A DNA stretch of 64,000 nucleotides from Loktanella sp. (GTDB lineage Bacteria > Pseudomonadota > Alphaproteobacteria > Rhodobacterales > Rhodobacteraceae). This document shows positions 57,298 to 64,000 of this stretch, piece by piece. The DNA is taken from positions 1 through 64,000 of the forward strand of contig JAFPBO010000022.1 in NCBI GenBank assembly GCA_017390475.1. Reading direction: 5' to 3'. The notes below the pieces were generated by a model, which was given only the letters and a program-made list of their open reading frames with translations, did not search any database and was not told the origin of the DNA. Position numbers and translations under genes: made by a program. Numbering within the stretch: position 1 is the first letter of the stretch; every line of letters starts with the position of its first letter.

Positions 57298-57798
57298 CTA
57301 CCCGACTCTGGGTGGTTCCAGAGGTTTGGTCAGGCGCGTCAGATGATGGCCGGCTCCGGTCTTGCCGTTGATCCCCGTGGTGTGAAAACCGTGCCGCTCC
57401 CAGAACCGCCGCGCGGCTTTGTTCACATCCAGCACGGCAAGGTAAAGCTCGGTCGCGCCCGCTTGGCGCGCCAGATCCGTGACATGGGCCAGAAACTGTG
57501 CGCCCCATCCCGCATTGCGGGCCCAAGGGCCGAGCATCATAAGGCCCAGATAGGCGTCTTCTTCTGCCGGAAATCCGAATGACAGCTCGGCCAGACCGGA
57601 CAGGCGATCATCCAAAAACAGGCCCAGCCGATGTGATGTCGCGGGGTCACAGCCGGGTGGGCCGTCAGTGAAAAATGCGCGTGCCTTGTCCAGATCAGGG
57701 GCCGTGCCATCGGCCATGATCCAGTAATCCGGTGCCGCGCGGTAAAATTCATGAACCGCAAGTAGATCAGCCTGTGGGTGCAGATCACGGATATGCAT
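57298..57798 (-). CDS. GNAT family N-acetyltransferase
   Basis: This 166-residue protein has the GNAT fold: LSGLAELSFGFPAEEDAYLGLMML-type central strands (AYLGLMML), the acetyl-CoA loop region RNAGWGAQFLAHV and the C-terminal ELYLAVLDVNKAARRFWERHGF. The substrate is unknown. It follows clpA on the minus strand with a 51-base gap that contains a GC-rich hairpin, and it is convergent with the pyrimidine operon. Confidence 0.85.
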   Translation of the reverse strand: MHIRDLHPQADLLAVHEFYRAAPDYWIMADGTAPDLDKARAFFTDGPPGCDPATSHRLGLFLDDRLSGLAELSFGFPAEEDAYLGLMMLGPWARNAGWGAQFLAHVTDLARQAGATELYLAVLDVNKAARRFWERHGFHTTGINGKTGAGHHLTRLTKPLEPPRVG

Positions 57799-57811
57799 CA
57801 GGGTGTTGTTG

Positions 57812-57839
57812 CCCCCGCCACAGTAAATTGCGGCGGGGG
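57812..57839. other. GC-rich hairpin between clpA and the GNAT gene
   Basis: CCCCCGCC pairs perfectly with GGCGGGGG around a 12-base loop. It lies between the clpA stop and the GNAT start codon on the minus strand. No T-run follows, so it may reduce read-through or protect the clpA mRNA end rather than terminate fully. Confidence 0.4.
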
Positions 57840-57849
57840 AACCGGCCTA

Positions 57850-60168
57850 TTATTCGGCTGTCAGCAGCGGAGGTTTGTTGCTGCCGGTGATACGACCTTG
57901 TTGCGGAGCCTCGAACGTCAGCTGCAATTCGCCTTTGACTACGCTGATTTTGACGATCCCGCCTTTGACGAGCTTGCCGAACAGCAATTCTTCGGCCAGC
58001 GGCTTTTTGATATGTTCCTGGATCACGCGGCCCAGCGGGCGCGCACCCATTTTTTCGTCATATCCCTTATCTGCCAGCCATTCGCTGGCGGCCGGTGTCA
58101 GCTCGATATGCACGTTGCGGTCGATCAGCTGTGCCTCCAGTTGCAGTACGAACTTTTCGACGACCTGCATGATCACCTCTTTTGGCAGCGCGCCAAAGCT
58201 GATGATCGCATCCAGACGGTTGCGGAATTCCGGCGTGAAAATCCGTTCAATCGCGGCGGTGTCTTCACCGGTGCGACTTTCGCGGCCAAAGCCAAGGGCG
58301 TTCTTGGACATTTCCGAAGCCCCGGCATTGGAGGTCATGATCAGGATCACATTGCGGAAATCTGTTGTCCGGCCGTTGTGGTCGGTCAGTTTTCCGTGGT
58401 CCATCACCTGCAACAGGATGTTATAGACATCCGGATGCGCCTTTTCCATTTCGTCCAGCAACAACACGCAATGCGGGTTCTGATCGACGCCGTCGGTCAG
58501 CATGCCGCCCTGATCGAACCCGACATAACCCGGAGGCGCGCCGATCAGCCGTGAAACGGCGTGTTTTTCCATATATTCGGACATGTCGAACCGCAGAAGT
58601 TCCACGCCCAGCGAATCCGCCAGTTGTTTCGCGACTTCGGTTTTGCCGACACCGGTTGGCCCTGCGAACAAGTAGTTGCCAATCGGCTTTTCCGGTTCGC
58701 GCAGACCGGCGCGTGCCAGTTTAATCGCCGATGACAGAGCGGTAATCGCCTGATCCTGCCCGAAAACAACACGTTTGAGCGTTTTTTCCAGATCTTTCAA
58801 CACTTCGGCATCGTCTTTGGATACGTTTTTCGGCGGGATGCGGGCGATTTTCGCGACCACAGCCTCGATTTCCTTGGTGCCGATGGTTTTGCGGCGTTTG
58901 CTTTCGGCGACCAGATGCTGAGCGGCACCGGCCTCGTCAATGACGTCAATGGCCTTGTCGGGCAGTTTGCGGTCGTTGATGTAGCGCGCCGACAATTCCA
59001 CTGCGGTCTTGATCGCTTCCGCCGTGTATTTGATGTTGTGGTGTTCTTCAAAATACGGCTTCAGCCCTTGCAGGATTTTGATCGAATCCGGAACAGAAGG
59101 TTCGTTCACATCAATCTTTTGGAACCGGCGCGACAGCGCGCGGTCTTTTTCGAAATGCTGGCGGAATTCTTTGTAGGTTGTGGAACCCATGCAGCGCAGC
59201 TTGCCACCTTGCAACGCGGGTTTTAGCAGGTTCGATGCATCCATCGCACCGCCAGATGTGGCACCGGCACCGATCACCGTGTGGATTTCATCAATGAACA
59301 GAACGGCATCCTTGTGGTTTTCCATCTCGGTCATCACGGCCTTCAGCCGTTCTTCGAAATCGCCACGATAGCGAGTGCCTGCCAGCAATGCGCCCATGTC
59401 CAGTGAATAGATGGTGGCACCGGCTAGCACCTCTGGCACCTCTTTGTTCACGATCTTATAGGCGAGGCCTTCGGCAATCGCGGTTTTGCCGACGCCCGGA
59501 TCACCCACCAGCAGCGGGTTATTTTTGCGGCGGCGGCACAACACCTGAATACAGCGTTCCACCTCATGTGCGCGGCCGATCAGAGGGTCGACATCGCCCT
59601 TTTTCGATTTTGCATTCAGATCGACGCAGTATTTCGCCAAAGCGCTTTCTTTTTCGGGCTCGGCACCGGTAGTCTGTTCGGTTTCTTCTGCTGCACCGGT
59701 CACCGGACGGGTTTCGCCATAGGCGGGGTCTTTTGCCACACCATGGGCGATGAAGTTCACGGCATCATAGCGGGTCATATCCTGTTCTTGCAGGAAGTAA
59801 GCCGCATTGCTTTCGCGTTCGGCAAAGATCGCGACCAGTACATTGGCACCCGTCACCTCGGACCGACCGGAGGATTGCACATGGATCGCGGCGCGCTGAA
59901 TCACCCGCTGGAAAGCGGCTGTCGGCACGGCTTCGGACCCTTCGACATCGGTGACCAGCGTGGACAGATCGTCGTCGATGAAATCTTCCAGATCCTTGCG
60001 CAGATCATCAAGGTTGACCGAGCAGGCCCGCATCACGCGGGCGGCGTCAGGTTCATCGGTTAGGGCCAGCAACAGATGTTCCAATGTGGCCAGTTCATGC
60101 TTGCGTTCATTGGCCAGCGCCAGGGCGCCGTGAATGGACTGCTCTAGTGTCGTTGAAAATGATGGCAC
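57850..60168 (-). CDS. clpA: ATP-dependent Clp protease ATP-binding subunit ClpA
   Basis: ClpA unfolds proteins for the ClpP peptidase. The 772-residue protein has the N-domain (LEQSIHGALALANERKHE), a first AAA+ domain with Walker A GDPGVGKTA and a second with GPTGVGKTE. Other features are GYVGFDQGGMLTD and the C-terminal part with GARPLGRVIQEHIKKPLAEE. The adaptor gene clpS, often next to clpA, is not present in the 180-base upstream gap or elsewhere in this window. Confidence 0.97.
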   Translation of the reverse strand: MPSFSTTLEQSIHGALALANERKHELATLEHLLLALTDEPDAARVMRACSVNLDDLRKDLEDFIDDDLSTLVTDVEGSEAVPTAAFQRVIQRAAIHVQSSGRSEVTGANVLVAIFAERESNAAYFLQEQDMTRYDAVNFIAHGVAKDPAYGETRPVTGAAEETEQTTGAEPEKESALAKYCVDLNAKSKKGDVDPLIGRAHEVERCIQVLCRRRKNNPLLVGDPGVGKTAIAEGLAYKIVNKEVPEVLAGATIYSLDMGALLAGTRYRGDFEERLKAVMTEMENHKDAVLFIDEIHTVIGAGATSGGAMDASNLLKPALQGGKLRCMGSTTYKEFRQHFEKDRALSRRFQKIDVNEPSVPDSIKILQGLKPYFEEHHNIKYTAEAIKTAVELSARYINDRKLPDKAIDVIDEAGAAQHLVAESKRRKTIGTKEIEAVVAKIARIPPKNVSKDDAEVLKDLEKTLKRVVFGQDQAITALSSAIKLARAGLREPEKPIGNYLFAGPTGVGKTEVAKQLADSLGVELLRFDMSEYMEKHAVSRLIGAPPGYVGFDQGGMLTDGVDQNPHCVLLLDEMEKAHPDVYNILLQVMDHGKLTDHNGRTTDFRNVILIMTSNAGASEMSKNALGFGRESRTGEDTAAIERIFTPEFRNRLDAIISFGALPKEVIMQVVEKFVLQLEAQLIDRNVHIELTPAASEWLADKGYDEKMGARPLGRVIQEHIKKPLAEELLFGKLVKGGIVKISVVKGELQLTFEAPQQGRITGSNKPPLLTAE

Positions 60169-60348
60169 GTCTGTGCTCCTTCACATCGGGGGTCGGCCAG
60201 CATCGTCTGCTGCACCCACCGTGGCCTCTAACTCTTAAAGTTTGGTTTTCTTCACCAACCTTCAAGGACTTTTTTGGTTTTACACTTCACAAATCATGTG
60301 AAGATCGAAATATCGTCTGCTTTGGCTAAAAGCGTTGCATGTTCGTGG

Positions 60349-61125
60349 TTAAAATTTGTCCTTGCTTGCGCGGATCTGCGCAAACACTTCATCGTCGGGC
60401 AAGTTCTGCAGCCCCAGATGCGCCTTCAGGCCCGCATCATCGGCACGCAGAAACGGATTGGTGCGCCGTTCATCTTCAAGACCGGATGGTACTGTAGGTT
60501 GCCCTGCTGCACGTGCCGTTTCTATCGCCTTCATACGCAAAGTAAGGTCTGGATTGTCAGGGTCAAGGGACACAGCGAAACGTGCGTTCGATTCTGTATA
60601 TTCGTGACCCGAACAAATCTGCGTTTCACCGGGCAGCGCCCGCAGTTTTTGCAGGCTTTCCCACATCTGCGCCGGTGTCCCCTCAAACAATCGCCCGCAG
60701 CCCAGCGCCATCAGGCTGTCACCGGTAAACGCGAACCCCGCATCCGGCATGTGAAACGCGATATGGCCGACAGTGTGCCCCGGCACGTCGATCACATGGG
60801 TGGTCTGGCCGCAGATTTGCAGCAAGTCACCCTCGGCCACGGCCAGATCCAGTGGCGGCAAGCGGTGGGCATCGGCCTTGGCACCGATGACACGTGCGTC
60901 ACCGCGCAGCGCTGCAAGTCCACCAACATGATCGTCATGATGATGGGTCAGCAGTATGTCGGTCAGCCGCCAGTTTCGTCGCGCCAGTTCGACAGCAATC
61001 GGTGATGCCTCTGGCGCGTCGATCAGGGCCGTGTCTCCGGTGGTGTGGTTATGCACCAGAAAGGCATAATTGTCGCGTAAACAGGGTACGGTGACCAGTT
61101 CGACGTGGGATGATGTGTTTGTCAT
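60349..61125 (-). CDS. gloB: Hydroxyacylglutathione hydrolase (glyoxalase II)
   Basis: GloB splits S-lactoylglutathione to lactate and glutathione in methylglyoxal removal. The 258-residue metallo-beta-lactamase-fold protein has THHHDDHVGG, the metal histidine in VPGHTVGHI, the bridging aspartate in FTGDSLMALGCGR and a later SGHEYTESN. The conserved start is ATG 61125; the long open frame upstream overlaps the divergent methyltransferase and is shadow sequence. Confidence 0.95.
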   Translation of the reverse strand: MTNTSSHVELVTVPCLRDNYAFLVHNHTTGDTALIDAPEASPIAVELARRNWRLTDILLTHHHDDHVGGLAALRGDARVIGAKADAHRLPPLDLAVAEGDLLQICGQTTHVIDVPGHTVGHIAFHMPDAGFAFTGDSLMALGCGRLFEGTPAQMWESLQKLRALPGETQICSGHEYTESNARFAVSLDPDNPDLTLRMKAIETARAAGQPTVPSGLEDERRTNPFLRADDAGLKAHLGLQNLPDDEVFAQIRASKDKF

Positions 61126-61185
61126 GGCAAACCGGCCTTTCCTTGATATGTTTGCAAAGTGTCGTCCAAGGAGGTCTGAACCGCA

Positions 61186-61950
61186 ATGCACCTTGATGTG
61201 CTGGACCTGCGAAATTTTTATTACCGCAGCACGTTGGGCCGTGCCGCCCAAAAGGTGATCCGCGACGAATTGACCCTGCTCTGGCCCGAAGCCAAGGGGC
61301 AGGTCGTCGTTGGTTTCGGCTTTGCCGTGCCTTTGCTGCGCCCTTATCTGAAAGAATCGCGGCGGGTGATTGGCCTGATGCCCGGCCCGCAAGGCGTGAT
61401 GCCCTGGCCGCCCGAGGGGCGTAATGTCAGCGTGTTGTGCGAAGATACGCTTTGGCCGATTGAAACAGGTCACGTGGATAAGCTGGTGGTGATGCATGGG
61501 CTGGAAACCTCTGATCACCCTGCCGCCCTGCTGGATGAAATGTGGCGCGTGCTTGGCCCCGGCGGCAAGGCCGTGTTCGTTGTGCCCAATCGTGCCGGTC
61601 TGTGGTCACGCACCGACAGTACACCGTTCGGCTATGGGCGCCCCTATTCGCTTTCCCAGCTCGATGCGCAGCTACGCAAGCATCGATTTGTCACCGAACG
61701 CACGTTGTCGACCTTGTTTCAGCCGCCATTGCGCAACCGGTTCTGGCGTAAATCCGCGGGCATGTTCGAACGGATCGGCCATAAGATTCCGATGATCGCT
61801 GCCGGTGGTGTGTTGATGGTGGAGGTGTCCAAACAATCCGCAGCACCGACCCGCCCCGGGCTGAAGGAGGCGGTGCGCCGACCGCTGAAAGCACTGGAAG
61901 GGATCACCAAACCTGTGCCGCAACCTGATACTGCGCGTCAACCCACCTAG
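61186..61950 (+). CDS. SAM-dependent class I methyltransferase, substrate unknown
   Basis: This 254-residue protein has a methyltransferase type 11 pattern, though the glycine-rich SAM loop is reduced to [12 protein letters not shown]. The later segments [24 protein letters not shown] and [12 protein letters not shown] fit motif positions. It is divergent from gloB with 60 bases in between, an association common in Rhodobacterales. The substrate cannot be deduced. Confidence 0.82.
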   Translation: MHLDVLDLRNFYYRSTLGRAAQKVIRDELTLLWPEAKGQVVVGFGFAVPLLRPYLKESRRVIGLMPGPQGVMPWPPEGRNVSVLCEDTLWPIETGHVDKLVVMHGLETSDHPAALLDEMWRVLGPGGKAVFVVPNRAGLWSRTDSTPFGYGRPYSLSQLDAQLRKHRFVTERTLSTLFQPPLRNRFWRKSAGMFERIGHKIPMIAAGGVLMVEVSKQSAAPTRPGLKEAVRRPLKALEGITKPVPQPDTARQPT

Positions 61951-61982
61951 CCAGCGCGCGGCAAAGCCCCTAAGCGGTCTGC

Positions 61983-63086
61983 ATGACACAAAGATTTGAA
62001 ATATTCCTGACCGCCACGCCGGGATTTGAATCTGCCCTGCTGGCCGAAACCCATGCATGTGGGTTTGCTGACGCTGCTGTCGTACAGGGCGGTGTGCAGC
62101 TTATGGGTGGTTGGCCCGATGTCTGGCGCGCCAACCTGGTGCTGCGCGGTGCGACCCGCGTTCTGGCGCGGATCGGCAGTTTCATGGCCTTCCATCTGGC
62201 ACAGCTGGACAAGCGAGCGCATAAATTTCCCTGGCGCGACACTTTGCGCCCCGATGTCCCCTTGCGCGTCGAGGTGACGACGAACCGCAAATCCAAGATC
62301 TATCACGCCGGTGCAGCGACCCAACGGATCGAAACTGCGCTCAAGGCCAATGGCTATCAGATCAGCGCTGAGGCGGAACTGGTCCTGAAACTGCGGATCG
62401 ACGACAACCGGGTGACGATCAGTATCGATACCTCGGGTGAAAGCCTGCACAAACGCGGCCATAAACAAGGCGTCGGCAAAGCGCCGATGCGCGAGACGCT
62501 GGCCTCCCTGTTTCTGCGGGACTGCGGCTATCAGGGCACGGAACCCGTGCTGGACCCGATGTGCGGATCGGGGACCTTCGTCATCGAGGCCGCCGAGATT
62601 GCCGCAGGGCTTCACCCCGGTCGCAGCCGCAGCTTTGCCTTTGAACGGCTCGCCAGTTTCGATTCTGTGGCTTGGGACGCGATGCGTCAGCATAACGCCC
62701 AACCCACCGACCTGCATTTCTACGGCAGCGACCGTGATGCCGGTGCGATCCGGATGAGCCGCGATAATGCGGATCGCGCTGGTGTGACGGACCTGACCAC
62801 ATTCGACACCTTGCCCGTCGATGCGCTGACCCGGCCCGATGGCCCGCCCGGTCTGGTGATCTGCAACCCGCCCTATGGCGACCGGATCGGCAATCCGAAA
62901 CTGCTGTTCGGGCTCTATGCGTCTTTGGGCGAGACCATGAAAGCCCAGTTCGCAGGCTGGCGCGTCGGCATCGTCACCAGTGACGCAGCGCTTGCCAATG
63001 CAACCAAGTTGCCATTCAAACCCAAAGGCGCGCCGGTGCCACATGGCGGGCTGAAGGTCTGGCTGTTCCAGACCGGCAAGTTGTAA
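61983..63086 (+). CDS. THUMP-domain RNA methyltransferase, RlmL-like
   Basis: The 367-residue protein combines a THUMP RNA-binding domain (about 45-155; VEVTTNRKSKIYHAGAATQR) with an N6/N2-methyltransferase domain (VLDPMCGSGTFVIEAAEIAAG, FYGSDRDAGAI and the catalytic NPPYGDRIG). This matches 23S rRNA m2G2445 methyltransferase RlmL without the second domain found in E. coli. The target base is inferred from the family. Confidence 0.88.
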   Translation: MTQRFEIFLTATPGFESALLAETHACGFADAAVVQGGVQLMGGWPDVWRANLVLRGATRVLARIGSFMAFHLAQLDKRAHKFPWRDTLRPDVPLRVEVTTNRKSKIYHAGAATQRIETALKANGYQISAEAELVLKLRIDDNRVTISIDTSGESLHKRGHKQGVGKAPMRETLASLFLRDCGYQGTEPVLDPMCGSGTFVIEAAEIAAGLHPGRSRSFAFERLASFDSVAWDAMRQHNAQPTDLHFYGSDRDAGAIRMSRDNADRAGVTDLTTFDTLPVDALTRPDGPPGLVICNPPYGDRIGNPKLLFGLYASLGETMKAQFAGWRVGIVTSDAALANATKLPFKPKGAPVPHGGLKVWLFQTGKL

Positions 63087-63111
63087 CATTTGGTCCCATA
63101 GGAGCATGCCG

Positions 63112-63552
63112 ATGCAAGTCACAATCCGCCCGCTGCGCGCCACAGACAAAGCCGAATGGTCCGAACTCTGGCGCGCCTATCTCGCCTTCTACGAAACGGA
63201 ACTGCCGGATCAGATCTACGATATCACCTTCGCCCGGTTGGTGGATCCAGCGGATAAGGCACAATTCGCGCTGGTGGCCGAACAGGATGGAAAGCTGATC
63301 GGTCTGGTCCATGCGATCCTGCATCCCCACAACTGGCGGATCGAGGATGTCTGCTATTTGCAAGACCTTTACGTCGCATCGGAAGGGCGCGGCACAGGAA
63401 CCGGACGCGCCTTGATCGAGGCGGTCTATGCCGCCGCTGACGCCAATGGCGCGCCTGCTGTCTATTGGCTGACACAGGATTTCAACACGCAGGCCCGGCA
63501 ACTTTATGACCGGATTGGCCATGTGACGCCGTTCATCAAGTACCAGCGTTAG
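63112..63552 (+). CDS. GNAT family N-acetyltransferase
   Basis: This 146-residue protein has the complete GNAT core: TIRPLRATDKAEW at the start, LIGLVHAILHPHNWRIEDVCYL, then the acetyl-CoA-binding loop YVASEGRGTGTGRALIEAV and QDFNTQARQLYDRIG near the end. The start at 63112 is seven bases after AGGAG; an ATG six bases earlier is too close to it. The substrate is unknown. Confidence 0.88.
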   Translation: MQVTIRPLRATDKAEWSELWRAYLAFYETELPDQIYDITFARLVDPADKAQFALVAEQDGKLIGLVHAILHPHNWRIEDVCYLQDLYVASEGRGTGTGRALIEAVYAAADANGAPAVYWLTQDFNTQARQLYDRIGHVTPFIKYQR

Positions 63553-63571
63553 GTCAGGCAGGCACAATCTG

Positions 63572-63964
63572 TCATGTTGCCTCTGCATCGGTGGTGGGAT
63601 GCCACCATTTAGGGCGTGATTCTTTGTAGGAATGACTCAGCGGCTTGAGCTCTTTCAGATGTGGCTTGTCGAATGTGCCGGTCAGCAGCGCGATTACAGG
63701 CGCATCGTCAATCGCGCCAATTGAACTGCCGCAGATAGCACAGAACGCACGCGATGATTTCTCTGACGACCGGTAGGTGGTAGGCTGACCGCCCGGGCCG
63801 GTCCAGACCACCGCATCCTTGGGAAATTCCACCCAGGACGCTGTCAGGCTACCCGTATGCCGTTGGCACATGCGGCAGGAACAGGTGTGTGGAAACCCCG
63901 TTTTACCTGTTGTCTGAAACCGGATGTTGCCGCACAGGCAGCCGCCCTCAAACGTTTTGACCAT
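63572..63964 (-). CDS. GFA family protein (glutathione-dependent formaldehyde-activating-like, zinc-binding)
   Basis: This 130-residue protein has the GFA/CENP-V zinc-binding pattern: CLCGNIRF, the CSCRMC cluster and RAFCAICGSSIG. True formaldehyde-glutathione activation is established for few members, so the activity is uncertain. AAGGG precedes the start at 63964 by seven bases. It is convergent with the GNAT gene. Confidence 0.88.
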   Translation of the reverse strand: MVKTFEGGCLCGNIRFQTTGKTGFPHTCSCRMCQRHTGSLTASWVEFPKDAVVWTGPGGQPTTYRSSEKSSRAFCAICGSSIGAIDDAPVIALLTGTFDKPHLKELKPLSHSYKESRPKWWHPTTDAEAT

Positions 63965-64000
63965 TTTTTAACCCTTACGATAAGTCGGCAAAATATCCCC

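Overview
This window reads as chromosomal DNA of a marine Rhodobacteraceae (Roseobacter-group) alphaproteobacterium. The reasons are the gene orders rimP-nusA-ylxR/L7Ae-infB, hemD-mic60-hemY beside a divergent tsaD, rnd-kdsD-lptC-lptA-lptB-hpf-ptsN and mutT-argJ-parvulin next to secA, a TRAP transporter, and the tight ATGA/TGATG gene overlaps. The genus cannot be fixed from the sequence alone; Yoonia/Loktanella-like relatives are a guess. No CRISPR array, prophage, transposase or plasmid function was seen.

Layout. 0.1-0.9 kb holds a truncated RTX-repeat protein. 1.2-8.6 kb holds ubiG, divergent from a proline iminopeptidase followed by a complete family-5 peptide ABC importer. 8.7-14.1 kb is the transcription/translation operon rimP-nusA-ylxR/L7Ae-infB behind a terminator-like leader. 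14.1-14.7 kb is a small AT-richer insert: a 23-bp inverted repeat around a terminator, then a DUF3892 gene. 14.7-25.9 kb has mutT, argJ, a parvulin isomerase, secA, a degraded secreted-protein gene, radC, dnaJ, dnaK and a capsule-type ABC permease.

26.0-33.8 kb is a seven-gene, one-strand surface-glycan locus: cysQ, kdsB, galU, two tandem-duplicated glycosyltransferases, a GT14-type glycosyltransferase and a two-lobed sulfotransferase. Together these genes could make UDP-glucose and CMP-Kdo, transfer sugars and sulfate, and clear the PAP by-product, which suggests a sulfated surface polysaccharide. 33.8-38.6 kb, on the opposite strand, is the LPS-transport operon with hpf and ptsN at its end and no rpoN. 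39-48.6 kb is housekeeping: a YfbR-like phosphohydrolase, ahcY, an outer-membrane barrel, EVE and YciI proteins, gpsA, tsaD, hemD, mic60, hemY and tRNA-Thr(CGT). A candidate small RNA lies near 42.1 kb.

49.2-57.2 kb is the most striking part: an XRE regulator, a TRAP transporter (dctP, then a terminator-like hairpin, then dctQM), pyrK, pyrD (class 1B), an M20 carbamoylase-type amidohydrolase, pyrE and an unrecognised 108-residue protein, mostly with 4-base overlaps. I read it as a candidate uptake and utilisation unit for orotate, dihydroorotate or carbamoyl-aspartate. The window ends with a GNAT enzyme, clpA, gloB, a methyltransferase, an RlmL-like rRNA methyltransferase, a second GNAT enzyme and a GFA-family protein.
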